Notes: generated from the letters alone by a model not told the origin. Positions 33,141 to 41,722 are shown, counted from the first letter of the stretch. The stretch: DNA of 64,000 nucleotides from Clostridia bacterium (GCA_017410325.1 JAFQRA010000021.1:177706-241705), one strand, 5' to 3'. Numbers and translations are program-made.

Positions 33141-33232
33141 GTAGGGGAGGGGTCACCCCTCCCGACATAAAAGCGATAATACTGTCAACCGCGAGAGGCG
33201 AAACGCCTCCCCTGCGCAACAATAAAAACTAC

Positions 33233-33300
33233 TGTCATTCTGAGCGAAGCGAAGAATCTTAAAAATGTAAAAGATCCTTCGGCTTCGCCTCAGGATGACA
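33233..33300. repeat. 68-bp palindromic repeat (TGTCATTCTGAGCGAAGCGA type)
   Basis: Left arm TGTCATTCTGAGCGAAGCGA and right arm TTCGCCTCAGGATGACA are imperfect inverted copies around AAGAATCTT/AAGATCCTT. This pattern is widespread in gut Firmicutes as I recall it. The bases between 33141 and 33232 hold two further small palindromes (GAGGGGTCACCCCTC and AGGCGAAACGCCT). Confidence 0.7.
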
Positions 33301-33315
33301 CTCTGCAAGGTTGCT

Positions 33316-33388
33316 TTTTAAAAATCGGAGCGACCCACAATTACGCATTACGCATTGCGAATTACGAATTAGTTCGACAAACTCTAAT
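33316..33388. repeat. Heptamer-arm element, right half only (E4)
   Basis: A TCGGAGCGACCC core is followed by an arm of ATTACGC, ATTACGC, ATTGCGA and ATTACGA heptamers and the end TTCGACAAACTCTAAT. The core and end match the copy at 46.5 kb, but the heptamers differ. Confidence 0.65.
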
Positions 33389-33393
33389 TTAAC

Positions 33394-33429
33394 AACCCGA
33401 CCTTGGAACGAAAATTCCTTGGTCGGGTT
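33394..33429 (-). terminator. Terminator of the aromatic operon
   Basis: AACCCGACC / GGTCGGGTT stem with an inner partial stem, directly after the aroQ stop on the minus strand. Confidence 0.75.
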
Positions 33430-33433
33430 AATT

Positions 33434-33862
33434 TTATTTATATGCTTTTAATATATCCACCGCTTCGATGTAGCCGTCAAAGCCCTTGCCTTTGACAGTT
33501 GCTATACAAGCCGCGCGTATATACGAAACCTTGCGGAAATCCTCTCTTGTGTCGGGGTCGGAGATATGCACCTCAACTGTGGGGATACTGACGGTTTTAA
33601 CTGCATCAAGCAGGGCAACGCTCGTGTGGGTGTATGCGCCGGGGTTGATGACTATTCCGTCAAATTTGCCGTAGGCCTGCTGAATTTTATCAACAAGACA
33701 GCCCTCGTGGTTGGACTGATAAAACTCGGTCTCAATCCCGCTTTTTTCGCAGTAGTCGGAAATCAGCTTACATAAATCGGCGTAGGTTTTACTGCCGTAA
33801 ATGTGGGGCTCGCGTATGCCGAGCATATTCAGGTTAGGACCGTTTATAATGAGTATTTTCAT
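33434..33862 (-). CDS. aroQ: Type II 3-dehydroquinate dehydratase
   Basis: Third step of the shikimate pathway, dehydrating 3-dehydroquinate to 3-dehydroshikimate. 142 residues, normal for the type II dodecameric enzyme. Motifs: IINGPNLNMLGIREPHIYG with the catalytic Tyr, QSNHEGCLVDKI, INPGAYTHTSVALLDA and VEVHISDP with the catalytic His. Its ATG overlaps the stop of the AroE-AroK gene by four bases (ATGA), so translation is coupled. It is the last gene of the aromatic operon. Confidence 0.97.
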   Translation of the reverse strand: MKILIINGPNLNMLGIREPHIYGSKTYADLCKLISDYCEKSGIETEFYQSNHEGCLVDKIQQAYGKFDGIVINPGAYTHTSVALLDAVKTVSIPTVEVHISDPDTREDFRKVSYIRAACIATVKGKGFDGYIEAVDILKAYK

Positions 33863-35088
33863 TCTTCTTCAAGTCCTTTCAGTATTCGTTCAACCGTTAC
33901 CTCGGGGTCGGAATCAACCTCAACCGACATATCGCTTACCGTCCGGTAATGCAGCTGACGCACCTTATACATTTCGCTGAGCTTGTTTGTTTGGCTTAGG
34001 GGTCTGCCGTCAACGGCAAGCGTTGAAATATCACGGCTGAGGAACACAACAACCGAGTTTTGTCTGAGTGCCGCTTTGTTTTCGTCGCGCAGTATTGCGC
34101 CGCCGCCCGTGGCAATTATTTTGCCGCTCATTTTGCCCGCGGTTTTAACCGCATTTGTTTCGCAGTCGCGGAAATACTGTTCGCCCTTTTCCTCAAAAAT
34201 TACGGGTATTGGCGTGCCCTCGCTTTCGGTTATCAGGCTGTCGGTATCGATAAATTCTCTTTGCAGTTTTTCCGCAAGCAGTCTGCCTGCCGTGGATTTA
34301 CCGCAGCCGGGCATACCCACAAGCACAATGTTTTTCATCTGCTTTTCAAGTGCCGATAAAATTTCAAGCGTTTTACTTTCGGGGTATTTATTTCCCGTGA
34401 AATTCTCCGCCGCTTTAACAGCCTGGGCGCAGAGCATTACAAGCCCGTTCACAGCAGGAATTTTAAGTGCTTCCGCGTCAAGAATAAACTGCGTTTTTGA
34501 GGGGTTGTAGATAAGGTCTGCAACACCCTTACAGCCTTTGAAAAGCGTTAAATCAATCAGCCTTTCGCCGTTATTCGGGTACATTCCCACGGGGGTGGTG
34601 TTGATTATATAATCCGCATCGGCGTGCTTGGCTATATTTTCGTAGTTGTCCGTTTCGCTTCTGCGTGAAATAACGTTTATTTCCTTTGCACCCTTGTCAC
34701 GGCACACGCATACAACCGTTTTGGAAGCGCCGCCGTCGCCGAGAACAACGACCTTTTTGCCCTTTACGTCAAAGCCTGCACTTTCAAGCAGAAACGAAAA
34801 GCCGTAGTAATCCGTGTTGTCGCCGTAAAGTGAGCCGTCGGGCAGACGTGTAACCGTGTTGACCGAGCCGATTTTCTTTGCCGCATCGGAAAGCCGTGAC
34901 ATATACGGCACAACGGTTTCCTTGTACGGAATTGTGACGTTCATTCCGTCAAATTCGCCGCTTGCCATAAAATCGGCTATTTCGTCGGGCTCTTTTTCGT
35001 AGAGCGGATATTCGTAATCCCCCAGAAGCGAATGTATCTGCGGTGAGTAGCTGTGGCCGAGCTTACGGCCGAGTAGTCCGAAACGCAT
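33859..35088 (-). CDS. aroE-aroK: Shikimate dehydrogenase-shikimate kinase fusion
   Basis: 409 residues joining two consecutive enzymes. Residues 1-245 are AroE: FGLLGRKLGHSYSPQIHSLLG for shikimate binding, NVTIPYKE with the catalytic Lys, DNTDYYGF, the nucleotide loop VVLGDGGASK, and NTTPVGMYP. Residues about 250-409 are AroK: P-loop VGMPGCGKSTAGRLLAEKL, DTDSLI, the FRDCE shikimate site, ATGGGAILR and a lid region DGRPLSQTNK. The kinase half begins at MKNIVLVGM without a linker. Channelling of shikimate to shikimate-3-phosphate is the likely benefit. It starts 16 bases after pheA. Confidence 0.95.
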   Translation of the reverse strand: MRFGLLGRKLGHSYSPQIHSLLGDYEYPLYEKEPDEIADFMASGEFDGMNVTIPYKETVVPYMSRLSDAAKKIGSVNTVTRLPDGSLYGDNTDYYGFSFLLESAGFDVKGKKVVVLGDGGASKTVVCVCRDKGAKEINVISRRSETDNYENIAKHADADYIINTTPVGMYPNNGERLIDLTLFKGCKGVADLIYNPSKTQFILDAEALKIPAVNGLVMLCAQAVKAAENFTGNKYPESKTLEILSALEKQMKNIVLVGMPGCGKSTAGRLLAEKLQREFIDTDSLITESEGTPIPVIFEEKGEQYFRDCETNAVKTAGKMSGKIIATGGGAILRDENKAALRQNSVVVFLSRDISTLAVDGRPLSQTNKLSEMYKVRQLHYRTVSDMSVEVDSDPEVTVERILKGLEEE

Positions 35089-35104
35089 GGTTTAGTCTCT
35101 TTTC

Positions 35105-36247
35105 TTATACGATTTCTGAGTAACTGCCAAGGTAGGTGAAGTTGTCAAGCTCCGTTTCAAGCTCACATATAAGCTGCTTGAGGGCAGGGGAGTAAACCGA
35201 GGTGCCTACGTCAAAATAGAACATAAACTCAAAGTCGCTGCCCGGTATGGGACGGCTTTCAAGCTTTGTCATATTGATACCGTGTGCATAGAAACGGGAA
35301 ATAATTTTGTAAAGCGAGCCCGGCTTATGGGGAAGGATGAGCATAAGGCTTGTTCTGTCCGCGCCGGGATAAATTTCGGGCTTTTTTGAAATGCAGATAA
35401 AGCGCGTGTAATTACTGCCTTTATTCTGCACGGCTCTTTTGAGCACGGTCAAGCCGTAAAGAGCGGCACATTCCGAGGAGCCGAGGGCCGCAATATCGCC
35501 TCTGTCGCTTTGCGCAACAGCCTGTGCGGCAAGCGCCGTGTTGGCGTAGGCGGTTGTTTTAACACCGTCAAGGGAGCCCAGAAAATCGCTCGACTGGCTG
35601 AGTGCCTGCTCGTGGGAAATAATTTCCTTTATATCCTCGAATTTCGTGCCGGGCTTCACAAGCAGGCAGTGGTTAATCTGCACTCTCGTGCTTCTCACGA
35701 TATAAAAGCTGTGCTTCATCATCAAGTCGTAAATGCTGTTGACCGAGCCTGCCGTGCTGTTTTCAATCGGCAGTACGCCGTATTTGCAAAGCCCGGATTC
35801 AACCGCGTTGAAAACGCCTTCGAACGAATTGTTATACATAATATTGGGAAGAGCAAAAAGCTTGTTGCACGCAACCTGAGCATAGGCACCCTCCGTGCCC
35901 TGGCAGGCAACGGTTGCCCTTTCGGGGAAAAGGGGAGAGGTTTCTTCCAATGCGGAAGTGATTATCTTTTCATATTTTGATTCGGGCAGAAGAAGCTTGG
36001 CCTGATAGGACTTTGAAAGATCCATCAGCAACGAAAAAATCAGCCTCGTGTTTGCCTCGTGCTCCTCGCCTGCAAGGTCGGACACGCGCTCTAACAGCGC
36101 ACGTTCTCTTGCGGGGTCGTAAATGCTCATTGAGTTTTGCTTTTTGTATTCCGCAACGCTTGCCGTCTTTTCAAGCCTCTGCCTGAACAAATTGACAAGC
36201 TGTGTATCAATACTGTCAATGTCCTGTCTAATCTGCTGAAGGTTCAT
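35105..36247 (-). CDS. pheA: Chorismate mutase-prephenate dehydratase (P-protein)
   Basis: 380 residues in three parts. Residues 1-85 are an AroQ-type chorismate mutase (LQQIRQDIDSIDTQLVNLFRQR, VAEYKK). Residues about 105-285 are prephenate dehydratase (ATVACQGTEGAYAQVA, the ENSTAGSVNSIYDLM motif and SNYTRFICIS). The C-terminal part is an ACT domain (SLMLILPHKPGSLYKIISRF ... TKLESRPIPGSDFEFMFYFD) that would bind phenylalanine for feedback control. The ATG at 36247 follows the aroC stop by one base and uses GGAGAA inside aroC; a longer frame from 36265 overlaps aroC and is less likely. Confidence 0.96.
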   Translation of the reverse strand: MNLQQIRQDIDSIDTQLVNLFRQRLEKTASVAEYKKQNSMSIYDPARERALLERVSDLAGEEHEANTRLIFSLLMDLSKSYQAKLLLPESKYEKIITSALEETSPLFPERATVACQGTEGAYAQVACNKLFALPNIMYNNSFEGVFNAVESGLCKYGVLPIENSTAGSVNSIYDLMMKHSFYIVRSTRVQINHCLLVKPGTKFEDIKEIISHEQALSQSSDFLGSLDGVKTTAYANTALAAQAVAQSDRGDIAALGSSECAALYGLTVLKRAVQNKGSNYTRFICISKKPEIYPGADRTSLMLILPHKPGSLYKIISRFYAHGINMTKLESRPIPGSDFEFMFYFDVGTSVYSPALKQLICELETELDNFTYLGSYSEIV

Positions 36248-36248
36248 A

Positions 36249-37337
36249 TTATCTGTTTTCTCCAATCATCATATCGGCTATGGTCAGTGCCGCTGCAGCT
36301 TCAACCACGGGTACGGCACGCTGAACTATGCACGGGTCGTGTCTGCCGACTATGTTAAGCGTTGTGTTCTCTTTATTCTTTAAAGAAACCGTATTCTGCG
36401 TCTTGTAAATTGAAGGTGTGGGCTTGAATGCAACCCTGAAAACCAGCGGCATCGCGTTTGAAATACCGCCGAGTATGCCTCCGCAGTTGTTCGTGCGGGT
36501 TTTAACCGTGCCGCTGCCGTCAAAATAAAACTCGTCGTTGTTTTCGCTTCCGAAAAGCAGGGTGCTTTCAAAGCCTGCACCGAACTCAATGCCCTTTACG
36601 GCAGGAATTCCGAAAATCGTGTGTGAAATTTTGCTCTCAATTCCGCTGAACATGGGGCCGCCTATGCCTGCCGGAAGTCCGAGAACAGCACATTCAACGG
36701 TACCGCCTACCGAATCACAGTCATCTCTTGCGCAAAGTATGGCAGCTTTCATTTTTTCTTCCGCTTCGCCGTCGATGCAGGCGAACGGCTTCGATTTAAG
36801 AGCGGTCAGCTCTTCGGCTGTTATATTTACACTGTCGATTTTCTTATCTTCAATACCGTGTACGCTTGCTATGTGTGCGCCTACGGTAATACCCTTGCTT
36901 TCAAGCCACTGCATACATATTCCGCCTGCAATGCACAGCGGAGCTGTCAGCCTGCCCGAAAAATGTCCGCCGCCGCTTACATCATAGCTTTCGCCGTATT
37001 TTATTCTGGCGGTGTAATCTGCGTGGCCGGGACGGGGCTTGTCAAAAAGCTCGGAATAATCCTTGGAGCGCTGATTGCTGTTGTATATAACGGCGCGAAC
37101 GGTTGTTCCGTCTGTTTTACCGTCGGTGATACCTGACAGAAAAACAACCTTGTCCGCTTCTTTTCTTTGTGTTGAAAATTCGTCTCTGCCCGGAGCGCGT
37201 CTTGCCATAAATGCGGCAAGCTTTTCCCGGTCAATCTCAAAGCCTGCGGGAAAGCCGTCAACCGTAACGCCGATTTCGGGAGAATGTGACCCGCCGAATA
37301 TAGATATTTTAATGTTTTCACCTGTGGAGGATTCCAT
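36249..37337 (-). CDS. aroC: Chorismate synthase
   Basis: 362 residues. FMN-dependent enzyme making chorismate from EPSP. Family signatures: FGGSHSPEIGVTVDGFPAG at the start, RRAPGRDEFSTQRKE, RPGHADYTARIKYG, SGGGHFSGRLTAP, the GIPAVKGIEFGAGFE segment and TRTNNCGGILGGISNAMPL. Start ATG with GAGGTG ribosome site, 11 bases after the aroA stop. Fifth structural gene of the operon. Confidence 0.97.
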   Translation of the reverse strand: MESSTGENIKISIFGGSHSPEIGVTVDGFPAGFEIDREKLAAFMARRAPGRDEFSTQRKEADKVVFLSGITDGKTDGTTVRAVIYNSNQRSKDYSELFDKPRPGHADYTARIKYGESYDVSGGGHFSGRLTAPLCIAGGICMQWLESKGITVGAHIASVHGIEDKKIDSVNITAEELTALKSKPFACIDGEAEEKMKAAILCARDDCDSVGGTVECAVLGLPAGIGGPMFSGIESKISHTIFGIPAVKGIEFGAGFESTLLFGSENNDEFYFDGSGTVKTRTNNCGGILGGISNAMPLVFRVAFKPTPSIYKTQNTVSLKNKENTTLNIVGRHDPCIVQRAVPVVEAAAALTIADMMIGENR

Positions 37338-37348
37338 AGCGCACCTCG

Positions 37349-38557
37349 TTAATCTGTAATTACCTTACCGCCTAAAGCTTTGAACTCTTCAAAAAAAGTG
37401 GGGTAGGATTTATTTACGGCCTCACAGCCGTTGATTACCGTTTCGTTTTCGCTTGCTGCCGCAGCAATTGCCGCCGCCATTACTATGCGGTGGTCGTTGA
37501 AGGACTCAACCGTGCCGCCTGTCAGCGTTCCCGTGCCGTAAACTGTAAGCGTATCGTCCGTTATTTCGGCTTGTCCGCCGAGATTGTTAATCATCTCTTT
37601 TGTAGAAAGCAGTCTGTCGCTTTCCTTGATTTTCAGCCTTGCGGCATTGTAAAACACGGTTGTTGCCTTGAAAAAGCACGCCGTAACCGCAAGCACGGGT
37701 ACGAGGTCGGGTATATTTCCGACGTCAATTCTGATATCCGAGCCGTATTTTTGCGCGATTTCGGCAACTGCCCTGTCGCCCTGTGCAGTATTGTCTGTCA
37801 AGCCAAAACACTTTACATTATTGCCTCCAATTACATCGGCACAAATAAAGAATGCTGAGTTTGACCAGTCGCCTTCTACCGTGTATTTTTCGGGCGAAAT
37901 ATAGCCGTTGTTTTCAAAAATCCTTATCTGATTTTCTGTAAATTCTGTTTTGATTCCGAAGTCGGAAAGCACGGACAAAGTCATTTCAATATACGGCCTT
38001 GACTGGATTTCACCAACTACCGTAACCGTTGATTCTGCGTGGTTTTGGGGGAGCGCCAGCAACAGACCGCTTATGAACTGCGAGCTTACACTTCCGTCAA
38101 TGACATATTCACCCGATTCAAGCTTTCCACTTACTGTTAAGGGGATGGCATTACCGCTTGTGTGGCAGCCGTGTAAGCACAGTGCGTTGCACAGCTCGCC
38201 TATGGGTCTTTCGGGTAATCTGCCGCTGCCGTAAAGTGAAACTGCTTTACCGAGCGAAGCGGCAACAGGGAGCATAAAGCGGAGCGTCGAGCCGCTTTCA
38301 CCGCAGTTGAGTTCTGCATTTTCGGTTGAGTCTGCTATCGGCTCAACGAAAAAGCCCTTAGTCGTTCTTTCAATTTTTGCACCGAGCCTTCTCAGACACT
38401 CTGCCGTAGCGTCAATATCGGCGGATGTGGTTGAACAGATAACTTCCGTCGGCTTGTCGCTGAGTGCCGCGCAGATTAACGCACGGTGCGCAACCGATTT
38501 TGAAGCAGGTGCATTAACTTCACCGCAAAGGGGAGAGGGCTGAATAATTGCTTTCAT
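37349..38557 (-). CDS. aroA: 3-phosphoshikimate 1-carboxyvinyltransferase (EPSP synthase)
   Basis: 402 residues; transfers enolpyruvate from PEP to shikimate-3-phosphate. Motifs: APASKSVAHRALICAALS at the N-terminus, ELNCGESGSTLRFMLPVAA, YGSGRLPERPIGEL, SSQFISGLLLALP, EGDWSNSAFFICA, KIKESDRLLSTKEMI and FNDHRIVMAAAIAAA. The LNCGESGSTLRF segment has Glu where many enzymes have Asn-Ala-Gly-Thr spacing; it is close to the class II type but glyphosate sensitivity cannot be told. The ribosome site is weak and overlaps the aroB stop region. Confidence 0.96.
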   Translation of the reverse strand: MKAIIQPSPLCGEVNAPASKSVAHRALICAALSDKPTEVICSTTSADIDATAECLRRLGAKIERTTKGFFVEPIADSTENAELNCGESGSTLRFMLPVAASLGKAVSLYGSGRLPERPIGELCNALCLHGCHTSGNAIPLTVSGKLESGEYVIDGSVSSQFISGLLLALPQNHAESTVTVVGEIQSRPYIEMTLSVLSDFGIKTEFTENQIRIFENNGYISPEKYTVEGDWSNSAFFICADVIGGNNVKCFGLTDNTAQGDRAVAEIAQKYGSDIRIDVGNIPDLVPVLAVTACFFKATTVFYNAARLKIKESDRLLSTKEMINNLGGQAEITDDTLTVYGTGTLTGGTVESFNDHRIVMAAAIAAAASENETVINGCEAVNKSYPTFFEEFKALGGKVITD

Positions 38558-38563
38558 ATTTTA

Positions 38564-39622
38564 TCACTTCAATCCGAGTGTAATAATATCTTTCAGTTCA
38601 TCGTAATCGCATTTTTGCAGTACGCTTTCACCCTTGCCCGCGGGAATGACGAGCGTTATTTTGCCGTGGGCATTCTTTTTATCTTTAAGCGTGACGTTGT
38701 ATACCTCGTCAATGCCGTAGGGACATTCAAAGGGAAGGCGATATTTTTTCAGTAATTCAACAAGAATATCAAAAGTTTTGCTTTCGCACTTACCCAGAGC
38801 GATTGCGGCTTTGGTGATTGCCGCCATACCTATTGCAACCGCACTGCCGTGGGGAGTGGTATAGCCGCTTAAATTTTCCACTGCGTGGGCAACCGTGTGG
38901 CCGAAGTTGAGAAACATTCTCTCTCCTTTGTCAAATTCGTCTGCTTCAACGACCCTTGCCTTTATTGCTACACAGCGTGCAACAATTTCTTCAATATCCG
39001 TGTTGCTTTCAGTAAGTATATCAAGAAATCCGCCATCGCAGAACATTCCGTATTTTATAACCTCTGCCATACCGTTGGAAAATTCCTCATCGGGCAGGGT
39101 ATCAAAGGTTGCCGTGTCGCAAAGCACGAGCTTCGGCTGATAAAAAGCACCGGCTAAATTTTTTCCCGCTTCAAGGTCTATTGCCGTTTTTCCGCCTACG
39201 GAGGAGTCAACCGCCGCAAGCAGGGTGGTGGGAAGCTGAACGAAATTCGTGCCCCTCATATAAACGGCTGCCGCAAAGCCGCAAAGGTCGCCGACAACAC
39301 CGCCGCCAAGGGCGAAAAAAGTGTCGGTACGGCTGAATGCGTTTTCTGCCGCGAATTCAAGTATCGCCAGCAGGTTTTCGGCGGATTTAGAGCTTTCACC
39401 GTGTGGTATCACAAAGCTGAATACCTCAAAGCCCGCTTCTTTAAGGGAAGAACTCACTTTTTCGAGATATAATGCCGCAACATTGTCGTCGCTTATTATA
39501 AGCGCCTTGCCGTCAAGCCCGAGTGCCTTTGCCTCTTCACCCGCTTTATCAAGCAGACCCTTGCCGATTTTTACTCTGTAGGGCTTGCCTGCTTTAATGT
39601 CAATTTTTTTCGTCACTGTCAA
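38564..39622 (-). CDS. aroB: 3-dehydroquinate synthase
   Basis: 352 residues; NAD-dependent cyclisation of DAHP to 3-dehydroquinate. Motifs: FVIPHGESSKSAENL, ALGGGVVGDLCGFAAAVYMRG, QLPTTLLAAVDSSVGGKTAIDL, the metal site in EVIKYG and NFGHTVAHAVE, and HGSAVAIGM. The start is either TTG at 39622 or GTG at 39616 (MTKKIDI); both lie inside the end of tyrA and follow AAGGAAG. The 23-base overlap indicates tight coupling with tyrA. Confidence 0.96.
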   Translation of the reverse strand: MTVTKKIDIKAGKPYRVKIGKGLLDKAGEEAKALGLDGKALIISDDNVAALYLEKVSSSLKEAGFEVFSFVIPHGESSKSAENLLAILEFAAENAFSRTDTFFALGGGVVGDLCGFAAAVYMRGTNFVQLPTTLLAAVDSSVGGKTAIDLEAGKNLAGAFYQPKLVLCDTATFDTLPDEEFSNGMAEVIKYGMFCDGGFLDILTESNTDIEEIVARCVAIKARVVEADEFDKGERMFLNFGHTVAHAVENLSGYTTPHGSAVAIGMAAITKAAIALGKCESKTFDILVELLKKYRLPFECPYGIDEVYNVTLKDKKNAHGKITLVIPAGKGESVLQKCDYDELKDIITLGLK

Positions 39623-40442
39623 CCGCTTCCTTCATAAGCCTGCCCTCACGCAGCAGGTCTCTGATTTTTTCTTCATCGTTTTCTTTTAAAGCATCGCTGT
39701 ATTTCTTAAGGTTTTCTATCATCAGGTCAATTTCCGTAATAAGGTTTTCGGAATTTTCAAGGAAAAGCTGTGTCCACATATTTTCGTTAAGCCACGCAAC
39801 ACGGGTTAAATCTTTGTAGCTGCCTGCGGAAAAGCCCTTGTGCACCTTTGAACGGGGGCTTTTGACGTATGCGTTTGATACCACGTGAGCCAGCTGTGAG
39901 GTGTAGGCAATGTTTACGTCGTGCACCTCGGGTGTCGATACCGTAACCGTGCCGAAGCCTGCCTTGAGCAGTACGTCTCTTAAATCTGCCAGCAGGTGCA
40001 TATCCTCGTTGGGCTTGGGTACAAGTATCATCGTTGCGCCGTCAAAGAGAGTATCTTTTGAATTTTTAAGCCCTGAAAACTGCGTACCTGCCATCGGGTG
40101 ACCGCCCACAAAGTTGAAGCCGTTTTCTTCCGCAATTGTGTAGCACGGGGGACAGACCGTAGCTTTTGTACCGCAAAGGTCAACCACGGTTGCGCCTTTT
40201 TTTACCTTTTTGGAAATCTTATCTACATATTCTACCACAGCATTGGGGTAAAGTGCAACGAAAATATAATCACATTCCGATACTGATTTGTCATCAAGCA
40301 CTCCGTCGGTAATTCCGGCCATTACCGCATAGTCCGTAACAGCGGTGTTTATGTCGTAGCCGAATACCGTTTCGTTTGCTCTTTTAAATGCTTTTGCAAG
40401 TGAGCCTCCTATAAGACCGAGGCCGCATATACCGATTTTCAT
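39600..40442 (-). CDS. tyrA: Prephenate dehydrogenase
   Basis: 280 residues; oxidises prephenate to 4-hydroxyphenylpyruvate for tyrosine. N-terminal NAD-binding loop GICGLGLIGGSLAKAFK, then VDLCGTKATVC, the GGHPMAGTQFSG substrate motif with the catalytic His, and a helical C-terminal domain (VAWLNENMWTQLFLENSENL). There is no ACT domain and no fused mutase. AAAGGAG lies ahead of the ATG. Second structural gene in the operon. Confidence 0.95.
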   Translation of the reverse strand: MKIGICGLGLIGGSLAKAFKRANETVFGYDINTAVTDYAVMAGITDGVLDDKSVSECDYIFVALYPNAVVEYVDKISKKVKKGATVVDLCGTKATVCPPCYTIAEENGFNFVGGHPMAGTQFSGLKNSKDTLFDGATMILVPKPNEDMHLLADLRDVLLKAGFGTVTVSTPEVHDVNIAYTSQLAHVVSNAYVKSPRSKVHKGFSAGSYKDLTRVAWLNENMWTQLFLENSENLITEIDLMIENLKKYSDALKENDEEKIRDLLREGRLMKEAVDSDEKN

Positions 40443-40460
40443 TGACTTTATCTCCTTTAA

Positions 40461-41471
40461 TCAGTCTAACTCTGCAACTGCCTTGCGTATTGCGAATACA
40501 CGCCTTGCAACGTCCTCAAACTGCTCGGGTGTAAGTGACTGCGGGCCGTCGCACAGTGCGTGCTGCGGGTCGTTGTGTACCTCTATCATAAGTCCGTCTG
40601 CGCCTGCTGCGGCTGCCGCCATAGCCATCGGCTTGACGAGCCTTGCAATACCGCTTGCGTGGCTGGGGTCAATAACTACGGGCAGGTGAGTGAGCTCCTT
40701 TAGCATAGGCACTGCGGAAAGGTCAAGCGTGTTTCTCGTGTAGGTTTCAAAGGTGCGTATTCCTCTTTCGCACAAAATGATGTTTTCATTGCCGCCCGCC
40801 ATAATGTATTCGGCGCTCATCAGCAATTCCTTGAGGGTATTTGCAAGTCCTCTTTTAAGGAGAATGGGCTTGTTCGTTCTGCCGAGCTCCTTGAGCAGCT
40901 CAAAGTTCTGCATATTGCGTGCGCCGACCTGAATAACGTCAACCTTTTCAAACAGAGGCAGGTGGTGTGCGCTCATAATTTCGGTTACTATCGGCATACC
41001 TGTCTTTTCCTTGGCTTCAAGGAGAAGGTCAATACCCTCTGCGTGAAGGCCCTGGAAATCGTAGGGTGAGGTTCTCGGCTTGAAAGCACCGCCGCGCAGG
41101 AGTGTTGCACCGCCTGCCTGCACCTTTGTTGCAACTTCAAGAATCTGTGCTTCGCTTTCTACCGAGCAGGGGCCGGCGATAATGGCGAACTCGCCGCCGC
41201 CGATTTTAACGCCCGAGCAGTCAACAATCGTGTCGTCGGGGTGGAACTTTCTGTTTGCACTCTTGAAGGGGTCTGAAATTCGCTTAACGCTTTCAACTAT
41301 ATCCAATCCTTCAATAAGGTCAGTGTCGATTGCCGTAGTGTTGCCGACAAGGCCGAGTATGGTCTGATATTCGCCCTTGGAAATATGAACAAGAACCTTC
41401 TGTTCTTCAAGCCAGCTTATAAGGTTGTCAAGCTGGTTCTGTGTTGCGTTGCTTTTAAGTACTACTACCAT
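40461..41471 (-). CDS. aroF: DAHP synthase (3-deoxy-7-phosphoheptulonate synthase)
   Basis: 336 residues; commits PEP and erythrose-4-phosphate to the shikimate pathway. An N-terminal ferredoxin-like regulatory domain of about 70 residues (VVVLKSNATQNQLDNLISWL, GDTTAID-type strand) is followed by the type I-beta catalytic domain: FAIIAGPCSVESEAQIL, LRGGAFKPRTSPYDFQG, QVGARNMQNFELLKELG, LLKRGLANT, CERGIRTFE and VIDPSHASG. The N-terminal domain of this group senses aromatic end products. An upstream frame begins at 41501, but AAAGGTG precedes the ATG at 41471. First structural gene, downstream of an attenuator. Confidence 0.95.
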   Translation of the reverse strand: MVVVLKSNATQNQLDNLISWLEEQKVLVHISKGEYQTILGLVGNTTAIDTDLIEGLDIVESVKRISDPFKSANRKFHPDDTIVDCSGVKIGGGEFAIIAGPCSVESEAQILEVATKVQAGGATLLRGGAFKPRTSPYDFQGLHAEGIDLLLEAKEKTGMPIVTEIMSAHHLPLFEKVDVIQVGARNMQNFELLKELGRTNKPILLKRGLANTLKELLMSAEYIMAGGNENIILCERGIRTFETYTRNTLDLSAVPMLKELTHLPVVIDPSHASGIARLVKPMAMAAAAAGADGLMIEVHNDPQHALCDGPQSLTPEQFEDVARRVFAIRKAVAELD

Positions 41472-41490
41472 TTTTAAAACACCTTTCAAT

Positions 41491-41532
41491 AAAAAAATCA
41501 AGAGCCCTGCAGTGAATTTACTGCAAAGCTCT
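41491..41532 (-). terminator. Attenuator terminator of the aromatic operon
   Basis: On the minus strand AGAGCTTTGCAGT (from 41532) pairs over 13 positions, two of them G-T, with ACTGCAGGGCTCT (to 41501), with a 6-base loop and then TTGATTTTTTTA. It ends 20 bases before aroF. An upstream TTTGCTGC (41568-41575 region) can pair with GCAGTAAA of the stem, offering an antiterminator. Confidence 0.85.
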
Positions 41533-41591
41533 TTAAAATCGCTTTATAAATCTGCCTTTAATAAAGGCGCAGCAAAAATCACTTCTACTGT

Positions 41592-41660
41592 TTATTTCTC
41601 ACCGAAATAAAAGTAAAAGTAAAAAAACTCGTATGCAGTTGCATTGGTTCTGCAAAGCAT
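41592..41660 (-). CDS. Phe/Tyr-rich leader peptide of the aromatic operon
   Basis: A 22-codon reading frame with ATG at 41660-41658 and TAA at 41594-41592. A GGGAGA ribosome site lies nine bases before the ATG. Residues 10-19 read YEFFYFYFYF, so nine of 22 residues are Phe (5) or Tyr (4). It lies just after a consensus promoter and about 60 bases before the terminator hairpin that precedes aroF. This is the layout of a ribosome-mediated attenuation leader, as in pheA/pheST of enteric bacteria. Stalling at Phe/Tyr codons when charged tRNAs are scarce would favour readthrough into the aromatic operon. Too short for ordinary gene finders. Confidence 0.85.
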   Translation of the reverse strand: MLCRTNATAYEFFYFYFYFGEK

Positions 41661-41693
41661 AATACTGCGTCTCCCGTGTCAAAGATTGTCTGC

Positions 41694-41722
41694 ATTATAC
41701 ACCCGTAATTTTTGAATGTCAA
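41694..41722 (-). promoter_or_regulatory. Consensus promoter of the aromatic operon
   Basis: Minus strand TTGACA (41717-41722), 17-base spacer, TATAAT (41694-41699): a perfect sigma-A match. Confidence 0.93.

Noticed and set aside
33141-33232. Small gene in the repeat-rich gap downstream of the M56 locus
   Set aside because: Open frames there are made of palindromic repeat sequence and are shared with the copy at 54.4 kb; no ribosome site or coding bias.
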